A stretch of 20,819 nucleotides of DNA from a virus. Of the stretch, positions 14,134 through 20,819 are shown piece by piece. The notes beneath the pieces were generated by a model, which was not told where the DNA came from, ran no database searches, and saw only the letters and a list, made by a program, of their open reading frames with translations. The stretch's first letter is position 1. Each line of letters begins with the position of its first letter. A program made the translations under genes and the position numbers. The stretch covers positions 1-20,819 of IMG/VR virus record IMGVR_UViG_3300020411_001839, one strand, 5' to 3'.

Positions 14134-14392
14134 CATATTCACCATATTCATAATTAACTTCGTAGATGTCACCATCTCCATTTTCGTCAATGTCTTCTTG
14201 CTCTGAGTCTCTATCTAGGTAAGACAGTTGGTCAGTAGCGTCAATGTGACGTTCATGGTCAGGGTCTTCTATTGCTTCTGTAAATTCATCCCAAGTGAAG
14301 TTGTTTTCTTCCAACCACTCTGAACTGATATCGTAGTTGTATGTTTTCTTTACTCGTGGATATGCTATTTCTGTAACATAATATTCTGTCAT
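14126..14392 (-). CDS. Acidic small hypothetical protein (88 aa)
   Basis: This very acidic protein has Glu and Asp throughout, and its last 25 residues are almost wholly Asp, Glu, Gly, Asn and Tyr. The first third (Tyr-Tyr-Val-Thr-Glu-Ile, then Lys-Lys-Thr-Tyr-Asn-Tyr) looks beta-stranded, and a Trp-Leu-Glu-Glu-Asn-Asn helix follows. Such charge suggests a DNA mimic or a partner of a basic protein, but nothing specific was recognised. The start overlaps the upstream stop by 4 nt and the 3' end overlaps the glycosyltransferase start. Confidence 0.65.
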   Translation of the reverse strand: MTEYYVTEIAYPRVKKTYNYDISSEWLEENNFTWDEFTEAIEDPDHERHIDATDQLSYLDRDSEQEDIDENGDGDIYEVNYEYGEYDE

Positions 14393-14664
14393 TGTACTAT
14401 TCTAGAAACTGGTTCACCTAGTCCATCCTGAGTGTATTGATAGTCGTACATCTCAGAATTTTCTAGCTTACGAATCATTACCTCTGGGGCTTTCATACCA
14501 GAGGTTGTATCATAAACAAACTCAAAACGCTCACTGGTGTCAAAGTCAAGTTCCACTTTGATGTTTACGACATTCAGGTCTTTAAGGTCAAAGTGAGAGT
14601 CCATCTTCGTCAACATTTCCATGAGCTGTATTCTCACCTCATAGGCGTCTGAAGAGTTGTTCAT
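14389..14664 (-). CDS. Small hypothetical protein (91 aa)
   Basis: This acidic 91-aa protein has an N-terminal helix (Tyr-Glu-Val-Arg-Ile-Gln-Leu-Met-Glu-Met-Leu), alternating strand segments (Val-Val-Asn-Ile-Lys-Val-Glu-Leu-Asp-Phe), and a Met-Ile-Arg-Lys-Leu-Glu-Asn-Ser-Glu helix. There are no Cys residues, no signal peptide and no family that I recognise. It overlaps both neighbours by ATGA-type junctions, so it is translated as part of a coupled series with the 388-aa and 88-aa genes. Confidence 0.65.
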   Translation of the reverse strand: MNNSSDAYEVRIQLMEMLTKMDSHFDLKDLNVVNIKVELDFDTSERFEFVYDTTSGMKAPEVMIRKLENSEMYDYQYTQDGLGEPVSRIVQ

Positions 14665-15827
14665 TTAACGTACCAAATTAAGTGTTTAGCGATACGATAG
14701 TTGGTAGAGTCAACTACCTTGAAGTTCTTGAAGTCCAAAGGTTTACGACCACTGGCTGGAAACTTTGTTCCTTCATTTAGAATCAACTTACGAAAGACCT
14801 CTTTGTCTTGTGCCGAACGTTGAGGAGCCTTCCAGTGTTCTAAACTGGTTACGTTCTTGAGTGTGGAGCCTGAAATAGAGAATCCAGATGCGGACTCTGA
14901 GAGGAAACGTTTGATATCACCTTTAGGAGTCACGGCCCATAGTTCTTTGGCACCAATAATCTTGGACTTCTCCAGACTCTTCGCTACATAACCACCAGAC
15001 TGAAAGTCAATGTCTACCACTTCCAGTTTTTCTACAAGTTTACCAATGTTCTTATATTTAGTCTTGACCTTACGTGGTCCTTTCTTTGACTTGTGGACCT
15101 TGACAAACTGTTCTGCCTGAGACTTCAGAGTCTCTAACCACTTGATGACAGCCTTGACATCCTTTGGTTTCATGAACTTGTAGGCCTCACAGAAGTCCTT
15201 GTCGATACCTTCTTGAACGACATAGAACTCAGCCATGTACACACCAATGCGGTCCACAACTATCTCAACGTGTTTCGGTTTGGCCTGAGATGCCTCTAGG
15301 AATGAGAAGAGGTCGGGTTCACCTTTGAAACCACCATCGAAAAAGTCATCGTACCACTCATCTACCTCAGCCATAATGGATGAGGCCTTCTCATCGATAG
15401 CCTCTTTGATGAGTAGGTTGAGACTCTTTTTGGTTGTTGGTTCGTTGGTCTTCTGTTCCTCTTTCTTGAGGTCTTCAACATACTGTGCCTGGTCCATACC
15501 ACGTTTGACCCAGGCCTTCAGTTGTGACATATACTTTGCACCAATGTTGATTCCATTCATATCCATACGTGCCATCCATCCATAGGCATTTGGAATGAAA
15601 TACTTAGGACACTTCTTCAGTTTCTTTATCTGAGTGTCTTTGTAGCCGTTCTCTGTAACCCATTCAACGAGATACCTCATTGAGTCCTCACAGGTCTTTG
15701 CCCGTGCATACCAGTTCAGAGCGTCTATCATCTGAGTATCCTCAGTTGGCTCTTTCCCATATACAGCTTCTTCCGTGATAGTTTTGGCGTCTTTTCTCAT
15801 CTTTACTTTCTTTAATGTTGTACTCAT
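14661..15827 (-). CDS. Conserved hypothetical protein (388 aa)
   Basis: This Lys-rich protein has an apparent two-part build. Residues 1-240 are helical with Trp-Tyr-Ala-Arg-Ala and Trp-Met-Ala-Arg-Met patches and a long charged stretch. Residues 245-340 contain Lys-Thr-Lys-Tyr-Lys-Asn-Ile-Gly-Lys-Leu, then beta-rich Glu-Leu-Trp-Ala-Val-Thr-Pro-Lys-Gly-Asp and Gly-Ser-Thr-Leu-Lys-Asn-Val. I recall a similar C-terminal layout in T4-like cyanophage proteins without a known role. There is no enzyme motif, no signal peptide and no membrane segment. It overlaps peptide deformylase by TAATG and the next gene by ATGA. A virion or DNA-associated role is possible given the charge. Confidence 0.7.
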   Translation of the reverse strand: MSTTLKKVKMRKDAKTITEEAVYGKEPTEDTQMIDALNWYARAKTCEDSMRYLVEWVTENGYKDTQIKKLKKCPKYFIPNAYGWMARMDMNGINIGAKYMSQLKAWVKRGMDQAQYVEDLKKEEQKTNEPTTKKSLNLLIKEAIDEKASSIMAEVDEWYDDFFDGGFKGEPDLFSFLEASQAKPKHVEIVVDRIGVYMAEFYVVQEGIDKDFCEAYKFMKPKDVKAVIKWLETLKSQAEQFVKVHKSKKGPRKVKTKYKNIGKLVEKLEVVDIDFQSGGYVAKSLEKSKIIGAKELWAVTPKGDIKRFLSESASGFSISGSTLKNVTSLEHWKAPQRSAQDKEVFRKLILNEGTKFPASGRKPLDFKNFKVVDSTNYRIAKHLIWYVK

Positions 15828-16411
15828 TATGCAAACTCAGCTTGACGTTGTTGTTCTTTAAAGAAACGTTTCATTCTACGAACGTTCACTTTACGTTTTT
15901 TCCTTGCTAACTGTAGGTGTAACTTGGATGCCCTGTCTCGAAAGTCAATACCTTGAGTGTGGTCATACTCGTGGTTAAATACACGAGCCGTGAACTCACC
16001 CAATACTGTATCCACTTCTTCACCATGAGCGTCCATGTACCTGACACGGAGGGTTGCAGGTCTCTTCACTTTAACGAACAGGCCTGGGTAGGAGAGACAA
16101 CCTTCAGCTGCCAGTATTTGGTCTGGACTGTATGAAAGTATCTCAGGGTTGAAGGCTACCTTGTCTGTAAACGTGTTTCCATCGTATTCTTTGAATGCGA
16201 AGGCTGACATATTGTAACCTATTTGGGAGGCGGTTAGACCTACGCCGTTATGTTCATTCATATTAGCAATGAGCATCTCGGCAATATTTTCTGTGTCTCC
16301 TTGGACATATTCCATATGTTCCAAGACCATACCATGTGATGTGTCAAACTCGTTGTCTGTGATGAGCTCGTGAATGAGGTCACCATCGACTGCATAACTG
16401 TTATCTACCAT
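15827..16411 (-). CDS. def: Peptide deformylase
   Basis: This protein removes the N-formyl group from nascent peptides. All three motifs are present: Gly-Val-Gly-Leu-Thr-Ala-Ser-Gln-Ile-Gly (56-65), Glu-Gly-Cys-Leu-Ser-Tyr-Pro (103-109, metal Cys105) and His-Glu-Tyr-Asp-His (147-151, metal His and catalytic Glu148). Motif 1 has Ser where Pro is usual (Ala-Pro-Gln in most), and motif 3 has Thr-Gln-Gly after the second His where Leu is usual. It has 194 aa, with a strongly basic C-terminal tail (about 168-190) that many viral deformylases lack. In bacteria a C-terminal helix of this enzyme docks on the ribosome. Its start overlaps the upstream gene by 7 nt. Marine phage deformylases are usually linked to host photosystem or general protein turnover. 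Confidence 0.92.
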   Translation of the reverse strand: MVDNSYAVDGDLIHELITDNEFDTSHGMVLEHMEYVQGDTENIAEMLIANMNEHNGVGLTASQIGYNMSAFAFKEYDGNTFTDKVAFNPEILSYSPDQILAAEGCLSYPGLFVKVKRPATLRVRYMDAHGEEVDTVLGEFTARVFNHEYDHTQGIDFRDRASKLHLQLARKKRKVNVRRMKRFFKEQQRQAEFA

Positions 16412-16863
16412 AATAATGTATATTCAAATTGGTTTCCATTACAACTTGAGTTTCCACCTGAGATACTCTCATCTACAGGATAGAGGTCACAAGTCTGGTT
16501 TCCTGACTTGACAGTTGCCACCCAGTTAGGGCCGTCAGGTCGCCATGATTTTATATAGACTTTTGGGTTGTTTAAGAATATTTGAGGGTAACTTCTAGGT
16601 GTCACCATCACTTCGGTTCTGACTTCAATGACTCGTACTTCTACTGGTTTGGTCACATATGTATGTGAATGGAAGTCGTACTGGTTGTAGACATTCGTTA
16701 CGTTCGGTTCCTGTTTGGGACGAAAGACACAAGTTGGACAATACTCTTCCTGAGTTTTCGCCTCTGGGAATGTCTGACATCCAGCTGCACGTTCACAAGT
16801 CCATTCACCATACGCACTTGCAGATATAAGTAGACCCACGAACAGAGAAGTAAGTTTCCTCAT
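16405..16863 (-). CDS. Secreted Cys-rich protein
   Basis: This 152-aa protein has a clear signal peptide (residues 1-19, ending Ala-Tyr-Gly before Glu-Trp). The mature part has seven or so Cys residues, including Cys-Pro-Thr-Cys near residue 42, a mid-region of beta strands (Val-Glu-Val-Arg-Val-Ile-Glu-Val-Arg), and a C-terminal Cys pair around Gly-Gly-Asn-Ser-Ser-Cys. The cysteines suggest disulphides in the periplasm. The ATG at 16863 was chosen because it restores an ATGA overlap and a proper signal peptide; the frame open to 16914 adds a polar leader with no sense. The function is unknown; an envelope-directed effector or lysis accessory is conceivable. Confidence 0.75.
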   Translation of the reverse strand: MRKLTSLFVGLLISASAYGEWTCERAAGCQTFPEAKTQEEYCPTCVFRPKQEPNVTNVYNQYDFHSHTYVTKPVEVRVIEVRTEVMVTPRSYPQIFLNNPKVYIKSWRPDGPNWVATVKSGNQTCDLYPVDESISGGNSSCNGNQFEYTLLW

Positions 16864-17096
16864 GATACGTGTTCTACTATCCTCATATCCCTGTCCTCTG
16901 GAAGGTCTATCCATCTCCAGTTACCAGTACCCGACACTGGGGTCACACAGACCTTGGTGTTCAGGACACTTGAGTTGCCACCATCTACCATGATGACTTC
17001 CCACCAGTCTCCGTTCTCACGGACACGATTCTTACCATGTCGGTTGACACCTTCCAACCGAACCTCATCACCAATGTGGATTCTTTCTTCACTCAT
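16860..17096 (-). CDS. Small hypothetical protein (78 aa)
   Basis: This is a compact, beta-rich protein. Gly-Asp-Glu-Val-Arg-Leu-Glu-Gly near the start, Trp-Trp-Glu-Val-Ile-Met-Val near residue 30 and Trp-Arg-Trp-Ile-Asp near 60 resemble the alternating strands and turns of an SH3- or KOW-like barrel. The resemblance is only in pattern. The ATG at 17096 lies two bases after the 42-aa gene's stop; the frame stays open to 17204, but that part is the 42-aa gene in another frame. The stop overlaps the secreted protein's start (ATGA). Confidence 0.65.
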   Translation of the reverse strand: MSEERIHIGDEVRLEGVNRHGKNRVRENGDWWEVIMVDGGNSSVLNTKVCVTPVSGTGNWRWIDLPEDRDMRIVEHVS

Positions 17097-17097
17097 A

Positions 17098-17226
17098 TTA
17101 CACCTCAAAGTTAGCGAAATGGTCAAACAGTTCTTCCTCAGCCTCTTCGATTTCCATGATGGAGTCAATGGCCTCAGAGATAGCGACTTCATCGTCAAAG
17201 TCAATGATGTTTACTTCGTTTTCCAT
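17098..17226 (-). CDS. Small acidic protein (42 aa), first gene of the long operon
   Basis: This 42-aa frame was found by reading from the promoter. It starts at ATG 17226 with a strong SD (GAAAGG, then four bases and ATG) and ends in TAA at 17098. It is very acidic: 15 of 42 residues are Glu or Asp in a likely single helix (Ile-Met-Glu-Ile-Glu-Glu-Ala-Glu-Glu-Glu-Leu-Phe). The SD and promoter are among the best in the window, so it is probably expressed early and heavily. Small acidic early phage proteins often bind host enzymes or mimic DNA, but no target can be named. Confidence 0.75.
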   Translation of the reverse strand: MENEVNIIDFDDEVAISEAIDSIMEIEEAEEELFDHFANFEV

Positions 17227-17267
17227 TTTTACCTTTCGTTCGGGGTTTCTCTCACTCAACAGATTAT

Positions 17268-17296
17268 AGTATACCCGAACTCCAGCGATATGTCAA
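17268..17296 (-). promoter_or_regulatory. Sigma70-type promoter of the long leftward operon
   Basis: On the minus strand TTGACA (17291-17296) is followed after 17 bp by TATACT (17268-17273). The predicted start is near 17261, leaving a leader of about 35 bases before the 42-aa gene. The -35 box contains the TGA stop of the methylase gene (17293-17295), so promoter and coding end overlap. The flank TTCACTTGACA with ATCGCT six bases on is shared with the promoter at 407-435. Confidence 0.9.
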
Positions 17297-18174
17297 GTGA
17301 AAAGTGCATTTTTTTCAAAAAAGTTTCGAATAAATACTTCCGTCACTTTTCTCTTCCCTTTTCTCTGGGCTGTAAAGTTGTTCTCCAACTCTATTATTTC
17401 AAAGTGTGGAATATGTTGTTGAAAGAAGCCGTCACCAATGTCTTTGTTTGAGTAGGAAACCAGAGAACCCTTTGTATCAAGTTCATCACAGAGGTGAAGA
17501 AGGTCTATCTGGTCTTGCTCTGAGAATACGTCAACTCCCTCGTAACCATCGGAGTCTCTGTAAGGTGGGTCAAAATAGAAGTATGTACCTTTACCAGCAT
17601 ATCTATCTAGGTATCGAAAGTCCCAGTCGTTAATGGAACATCTCTCACGAAAGAAGGATGCAGTCTCTTTGAGGTTTTCGATGTCCAGAAAACTTTTCTT
17701 CTCTTTCACAGTTCCTGGCGGTGTAGCGTATCTTCCATTTGAATAGTTGTAGGTCTTCCACCAACCATTGAAGTTTATCTTCAACATGAAAAGAAGTTTG
17801 GATGACTCAGTCGGAGTTTCACCAAATGGTTGGTTTGCAGCGATGTAGGAGAGTTTTATCTTATTATAGAAGGCCTTACGTTCTTCCTTTAGGTCATGGT
17901 GTATCTCAAGATACTTTGACTCAAGTTCGAATGAACGTTCTATCATTTCAGCCTCGTGTGAGGCTAAGTTCTTGTAAAGTGATACCAACTCGTTGTTGAC
18001 ATCATTTATTATGAAGCGTGCGTTGGGAAAGCGTTCTTTGGCCGCACAAGTGACAGACCCAGCTCCGTAGAAACCATCTACGAAAGTTGTCACCTCTTCA
18101 GCAGGCCAGAATGATGGACCGAACTTGTCCATCATTTTTCTTTTAGAACCTGTCCACTTGAAAAGTGGTTTCAT
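17293..18174 (-). CDS. D12-class adenine-N6 DNA methyltransferase (Dam-like)
   Basis: This 293-aa enzyme transfers a methyl group from SAM to adenine in DNA. N-terminal Lys-Trp-Thr-Gly-Ser-Lys-Arg-Lys (6-13) is the class signature. Phe-Tyr-Gly-Ala-Gly-Ser-Val (34-40) is the SAM loop, Asn-Asp-Val-Asn (57-60) binds the ribose, and Asp-Pro-Pro-Tyr near residue 200 is the catalytic motif IV. The length is right for Dam and T4 Dam relatives. Recognition of GATC is common in this class but cannot be proved from the sequence. It is striking that GATC is nearly absent from the window. The gene follows a putative nuclease by two bases, and its end supplies part of the next promoter. Confidence 0.92.
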   Translation of the reverse strand: MKPLFKWTGSKRKMMDKFGPSFWPAEEVTTFVDGFYGAGSVTCAAKERFPNARFIINDVNNELVSLYKNLASHEAEMIERSFELESKYLEIHHDLKEERKAFYNKIKLSYIAANQPFGETPTESSKLLFMLKINFNGWWKTYNYSNGRYATPPGTVKEKKSFLDIENLKETASFFRERCSINDWDFRYLDRYAGKGTYFYFDPPYRDSDGYEGVDVFSEQDQIDLLHLCDELDTKGSLVSYSNKDIGDGFFQQHIPHFEIIELENNFTAQRKGKRKVTEVFIRNFFEKNALFT

Positions 18175-18176
18175 AC

Positions 18177-19346
18177 TTATTTAAGGGCTATTCCTATTGC
18201 TCCAGCAGGTACAGCGTATGTGCTCTTACCTTTGGAGATGGTTGGTGTTCCTGTCCTTACGGACGGAGGCATGTCGTATCCATCGATGATGTTCGCGTAC
18301 TTTGAACCTTTCAATACGATGAGAGAGTCAAACTGTTCAACATCTCGATATGAGTTGAATACGAATGGTGTGAAGACCTCTTTACTGACTTTCTCTATCA
18401 GTTTGACATCTCCAAGGGCGGGAAACAGTTTCGATGCCATTCTCTTCGCCTCGTTCATATCCAGTTGGATGTAGACCTTGGCGAGATACTTAGCAAGAAA
18501 TGTCTCTGCCTGTTGTTTGGGTAACTTCTTACCCTCAGTTTTTCCAGTCAGGTATTCATGGAACCAGTCACCACCACGTGTCTGTTTTCTACCTACTGGA
18601 CTGAAACGAAAATACTTAGCATCGGCCGGTACACCATCTGAGGTGTTTGTAGAGTAACCATTCTTCTTGGCCCACTGTATCATTTTCTCATTGAATGCAA
18701 ATACCTCTGAGGCTTTAGCAAGACCCTCTTCTTTACCAGCATGGAACATTCCACCAGAGTCTTTTACTTCGATGTGGTGTCCATCAATGATAACGTCACC
18801 TTTTGCACCCCCACCACGTGAAGATGGTTTCTCTGAGTTCTTACCAAAGATGAGGAGAAACAGTTCTCCTTTACCTACACCAGACGCGGCCTGTTCGTTG
18901 AACTTTAACACTTTGTCACGGAATGTGGGATAGTCAAACTCACCAGACTTGATACGTGTGTCTACTAAGTCATCAAGGTCACCAGCACCCTTTTGAGTAA
19001 ATGCACTCTTGTCAAACTTGTATTTCTCATCCTTCAACATCTTGATGAATGCCATCTTAGCTGTGACATCCGACTTGTCGTTTAGAATGAGCTGTTTGAC
19101 TAGGTCAGCTGCGTTACCCTCATACCAAGATGTACTTTTCAGTTCGTCTATCTTCTCATCTAACAGACTCTTCATCAGAGAAGTTTTGAGAGGAACGAGT
19201 TCCTTGTCATCCATCTTATCAACCAGAACTTTTATCTGGTCACGGATGTCTCTCTTTTCTGTCAGGTCTAAGAGTTTGTTGCACTCTTTCTGGTAGTCTA
19301 AGAATCGTTCCATACTGCCTTCTACAAAGTTAGTTACATCAGTCAT
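18177..19346 (-). CDS. Putative PD-(D/E)XK nuclease
   Basis: This 389-aa protein has a restriction-endonuclease-like core in the middle. Gly-Lys-Gly-Glu-Leu (Glu161 on a helix) is followed by Lys-Gly-Asp-Val-Ile-Ile-Asp-Gly (Asp184), then His-His-Ile-Glu-Val-Lys (Glu193, Lys195). Spacing and order suit the E...D...ExK catalytic set. The N-terminal 130 residues are helical and charged, and the C-terminal 190 residues are of unknown fold. Similar cores occur in unannotated marine phage proteins. It sits between gp46 and the Dam-like methylase with two-base gaps, as a nuclease next to its partner methylase would, but a role in phage recombination or packaging is equally possible. No direct match to a named restriction enzyme is claimed. 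Confidence 0.6.
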   Translation of the reverse strand: MTDVTNFVEGSMERFLDYQKECNKLLDLTEKRDIRDQIKVLVDKMDDKELVPLKTSLMKSLLDEKIDELKSTSWYEGNAADLVKQLILNDKSDVTAKMAFIKMLKDEKYKFDKSAFTQKGAGDLDDLVDTRIKSGEFDYPTFRDKVLKFNEQAASGVGKGELFLLIFGKNSEKPSSRGGGAKGDVIIDGHHIEVKDSGGMFHAGKEEGLAKASEVFAFNEKMIQWAKKNGYSTNTSDGVPADAKYFRFSPVGRKQTRGGDWFHEYLTGKTEGKKLPKQQAETFLAKYLAKVYIQLDMNEAKRMASKLFPALGDVKLIEKVSKEVFTPFVFNSYRDVEQFDSLIVLKGSKYANIIDGYDMPPSVRTGTPTISKGKSTYAVPAGAIGIALK

Positions 19347-19348
19347 AT

Positions 19349-20819
19349 TTAGTGTTCTACTGAAATGACGGAGAAGTTCCCTTGTTTCCTTACGTTGATG
19401 GTTCTAGTAAATTTGTCTGCCAGTATCTCACCCTTGTGGGAGATAATGAATATGTTCGTCCCTGTTAAATCATAAATGATTTTAATAAGTTCTTCTGTAC
19501 CAGAAGCATCAAGACTAGAGTCAAAGGTCTCATCCAGAATAAGAAGGTTCGTACTGACTGAACCTCGGCTCTTACTTATTGCCCTCCAAGTCAGTAGTAA
19601 AGCCAGGTCTATTCTCTGTCTCTCACCCATAGAAAAGTTCTCATACTTGAACTCATCTTGATACCTTGACCTTACTACCTCCTTGAACGACTCATCAAGC
19701 TCAAAACGAATAGGTAGCCCCATTCTCTGAAGATACACATTCGCAGTGTGGTTGATGATGGGTACATACTGTTTGATGATTTGGGCCTTGATGCCGTCAT
19801 CACGTAACAGTTTGTACGCCGTGTCATACAGGTCTTTCGTGTGAACGAGTTCTTCCAGTTCCTTTTCAAGGACTTTCAAAGTCTTACGTTCGTCTTCCAA
19901 GTCTGACGTATCCATCTCTTCTAGTTCGGACATCACTTTCTCAATATCCTTGTGTCGGAGTTTGATTATCTTCTTGGTGTTTTCTATCTCCTGTATCTTA
20001 CGTTGAATACTATAACTCAATTCAGCACATTTGTCAAGTGTATTCTGAATATTTTTTTGAGTTTTTTCAAGTTCGGTAATGCCGTGGTCACATTCAGTCT
20101 GTTTCTCTGTCGCCTCTTTTCTCTTGGTCGAACGAATATCGTCTGGGAGATGTTGAGTGCAGGTCGGACATTCTGTATTGTCCTCAAAGAACTTATTCTC
20201 TTTGGCCCACTTCTTTGCATTGGTCTTGAGTTGGTAGATGAGGTCGTTGACTGTATCGAGTTCATCCTCTTTACCTTTGGAGTTGAGGTTGGCCAGTTCA
20301 GCTGACATAGTCTCCTGTTCACTCCGAATAGTTTCTAGGTTCTGAGTTTCTTTGTCTATCTCTGTCTTGATAGCCTCAACCTTCTTCTCAGCCTGTTCTT
20401 CTTGTTTTGCAACATGACTCTCTTTGATAGAGATGGACTGAGTCTTGAGGTCCACATTGTGTCGGGTGTCCTGTAACTCCACCTTGTTGTCTGACCTCTT
20501 CGAACCTAGAACGTCATTCATCAGAGAGAATATTTCTATGTCCAATAGGTCTTCGACTATCTTTCTCCTCTCACCAGTTCCCAACAACATGAATGGTGTG
20601 TGAGATGCAGAACCAAGACAGACAACTTGTCGAAACGAGTTTATTCTCATCTTGAGAATATTCTGTTCTAGGTTCTTCTGATAGTCAGCCACAGAGGCTG
20701 GTCTTGGTAATACCTTTCCATCACAATAGATGTCAAAGATAGTTGGTCCGATACCACGAACTATCTTGTATTCACGACTTCCAATAGTAAACTCACATTC
20801 GACTACACAGTCTCTCTTG
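19349..20819 (-). CDS. 46: Recombination endonuclease subunit gp46 (SbcC/Rad50-like), 5' end cut off
   Basis: This is the ATPase subunit of the T4 gp46-gp47 complex, which trims DNA ends for recombination-dependent replication. The frame is open to the right edge, so the visible 489 aa lack roughly the first 70 (Walker A). A GTG at 20692 is internal, not the start. Seen features are Val-Val-Cys-Leu-Gly-Ser-Ala-Ser near residue 66 and a long coiled coil interrupted by the zinc hook Cys-Pro-Thr-Cys (217-220). The ABC signature Ser-Met-Gly-Glu-Arg-Gln-Arg comes late, with Walker B Leu-Leu-Ile-Leu-Asp-Glu-Thr-Phe-Asp and Ile-Ile-Ser-His-Lys after it. The partner gp47 is expected beyond the window. 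A consensus promoter lies inside the coding part (20009-20037). Confidence 0.93.
   Translation of the reverse strand, partial: KRDCVVECEFTIGSREYKIVRGIGPTIFDIYCDGKVLPRPASVADYQKNLEQNILKMRINSFRQVVCLGSASHTPFMLLGTGERRKIVEDLLDIEIFSLMNDVLGSKRSDNKVELQDTRHNVDLKTQSISIKESHVAKQEEQAEKKVEAIKTEIDKETQNLETIRSEQETMSAELANLNSKGKEDELDTVNDLIYQLKTNAKKWAKENKFFEDNTECPTCTQHLPDDIRSTKRKEATEKQTECDHGITELEKTQKNIQNTLDKCAELSYSIQRKIQEIENTKKIIKLRHKDIEKVMSELEEMDTSDLEDERKTLKVLEKELEELVHTKDLYDTAYKLLRDDGIKAQIIKQYVPIINHTANVYLQRMGLPIRFELDESFKEVVRSRYQDEFKYENFSMGERQRIDLALLLTWRAISKSRGSVSTNLLILDETFDSSLDASGTEELIKIIYDLTGTNIFIISHKGEILADKFTRTINVRKQGNFSVISVEH
20009..20037 (-). promoter_or_regulatory. Promoter-like site inside gene 46
   Basis: On the minus strand TTGACA (20032-20037) is followed after 17 bp by TATAGT (20009-20014). 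The flanking ACTTGACAAAT and GCT match the promoters at 407 and 17268. It lies within the coiled-coil coding part of gene 46, so it could drive the nuclease and methylase genes downstream without full gp46. Coding constraint makes a chance match possible, but the spacing and shared flank argue otherwise. Confidence 0.55.

Noticed and set aside
14134-14190. Longer N-terminus for the glycosyltransferase
   Set aside because: It is a Met-rich out-of-frame reading of the acidic gene upstream; the ATG at 14133 gives a normal overlap.
16864-16914. Longer N-terminus for the secreted Cys-rich protein
   Set aside because: It would place a polar leader before a proper signal peptide and lies inside the upstream gene.
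20690-20692. GTG as the start of gene 46
   Set aside because: The frame stays open to the window edge and the upstream residues fit the family, so the true start is outside.
1-20819. tRNA genes, CRISPR arrays, insertion sequences or integrase genes
   Set aside because: No tRNA T-arm consensus, no spaced direct repeats and no transposase or integrase motifs were seen on either strand.

Overview
The window looks like part of the genome of a marine T4-like myovirus. Three things point there: recombination subunit gp46, a T4-type RNase H, PhoH, a viral peptide deformylase, a FmdB-type zinc ribbon and a RecB-like nuclease occur together; genes are packed tightly and often overlap by ATGA, GTGA or TTGA; and several small proteins resemble cyanophage and pelagiphage proteins. 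The host is probably a Gram-negative marine bacterium. Secreted or lipobox proteins, and a substrate-binding protein whose best remembered relatives are alphaproteobacterial, support this. The exact host cannot be told from the sequence. Gene families were recognised by eye from motifs; no search was run.

Layout. Bases 1-406 hold no convincing gene but lie downstream of a strong leftward promoter. Bases 457-1676 are the only rightward genes: a nitroreductase-like protein and an unknown. Everything else is on the minus strand. From right to left these are: gp46 (cut by the window end), a putative PD-(D/E)XK nuclease, and a D12-class adenine methylase. A consensus promoter whose -35 box contains the methylase stop codon follows. 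It faces a long operon (17226 to 9701): a 42-aa protein, a 78-aa protein, a secreted Cys-rich protein, peptide deformylase, three unknowns, a GT4 glycosyltransferase, RNase H, three more small unknowns, a methyltransferase-like protein, a SleB-like hydrolase and FmdB. PhoH then has its own promoter and a hairpin terminator. Next come a RecB-like nuclease, a 43-aa protein and a second hairpin. Last is a tightly coupled block: multi-module protein, cupin, kinase-phosphatase fusion, HExxH protein, unknown, ribosomal protein bS21, unknown, lipoprotein and BMP-family binding protein.

How it fits together. gp46, RNase H, the RecB-like nuclease and the methylase serve DNA processing and protection. 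bS21 and deformylase suggest steering of host translation. The SleB-like hydrolase fits lysis. The BMP protein, lipoprotein and secreted Cys-rich protein act at the host envelope. Four promoters share TTGACA-N17-TATACT-like architecture and all point left, which implies host sigma70 early transcription. GATC occurs only three times and GCGC was not seen at all, a strong sign of selection by restriction or methylation.
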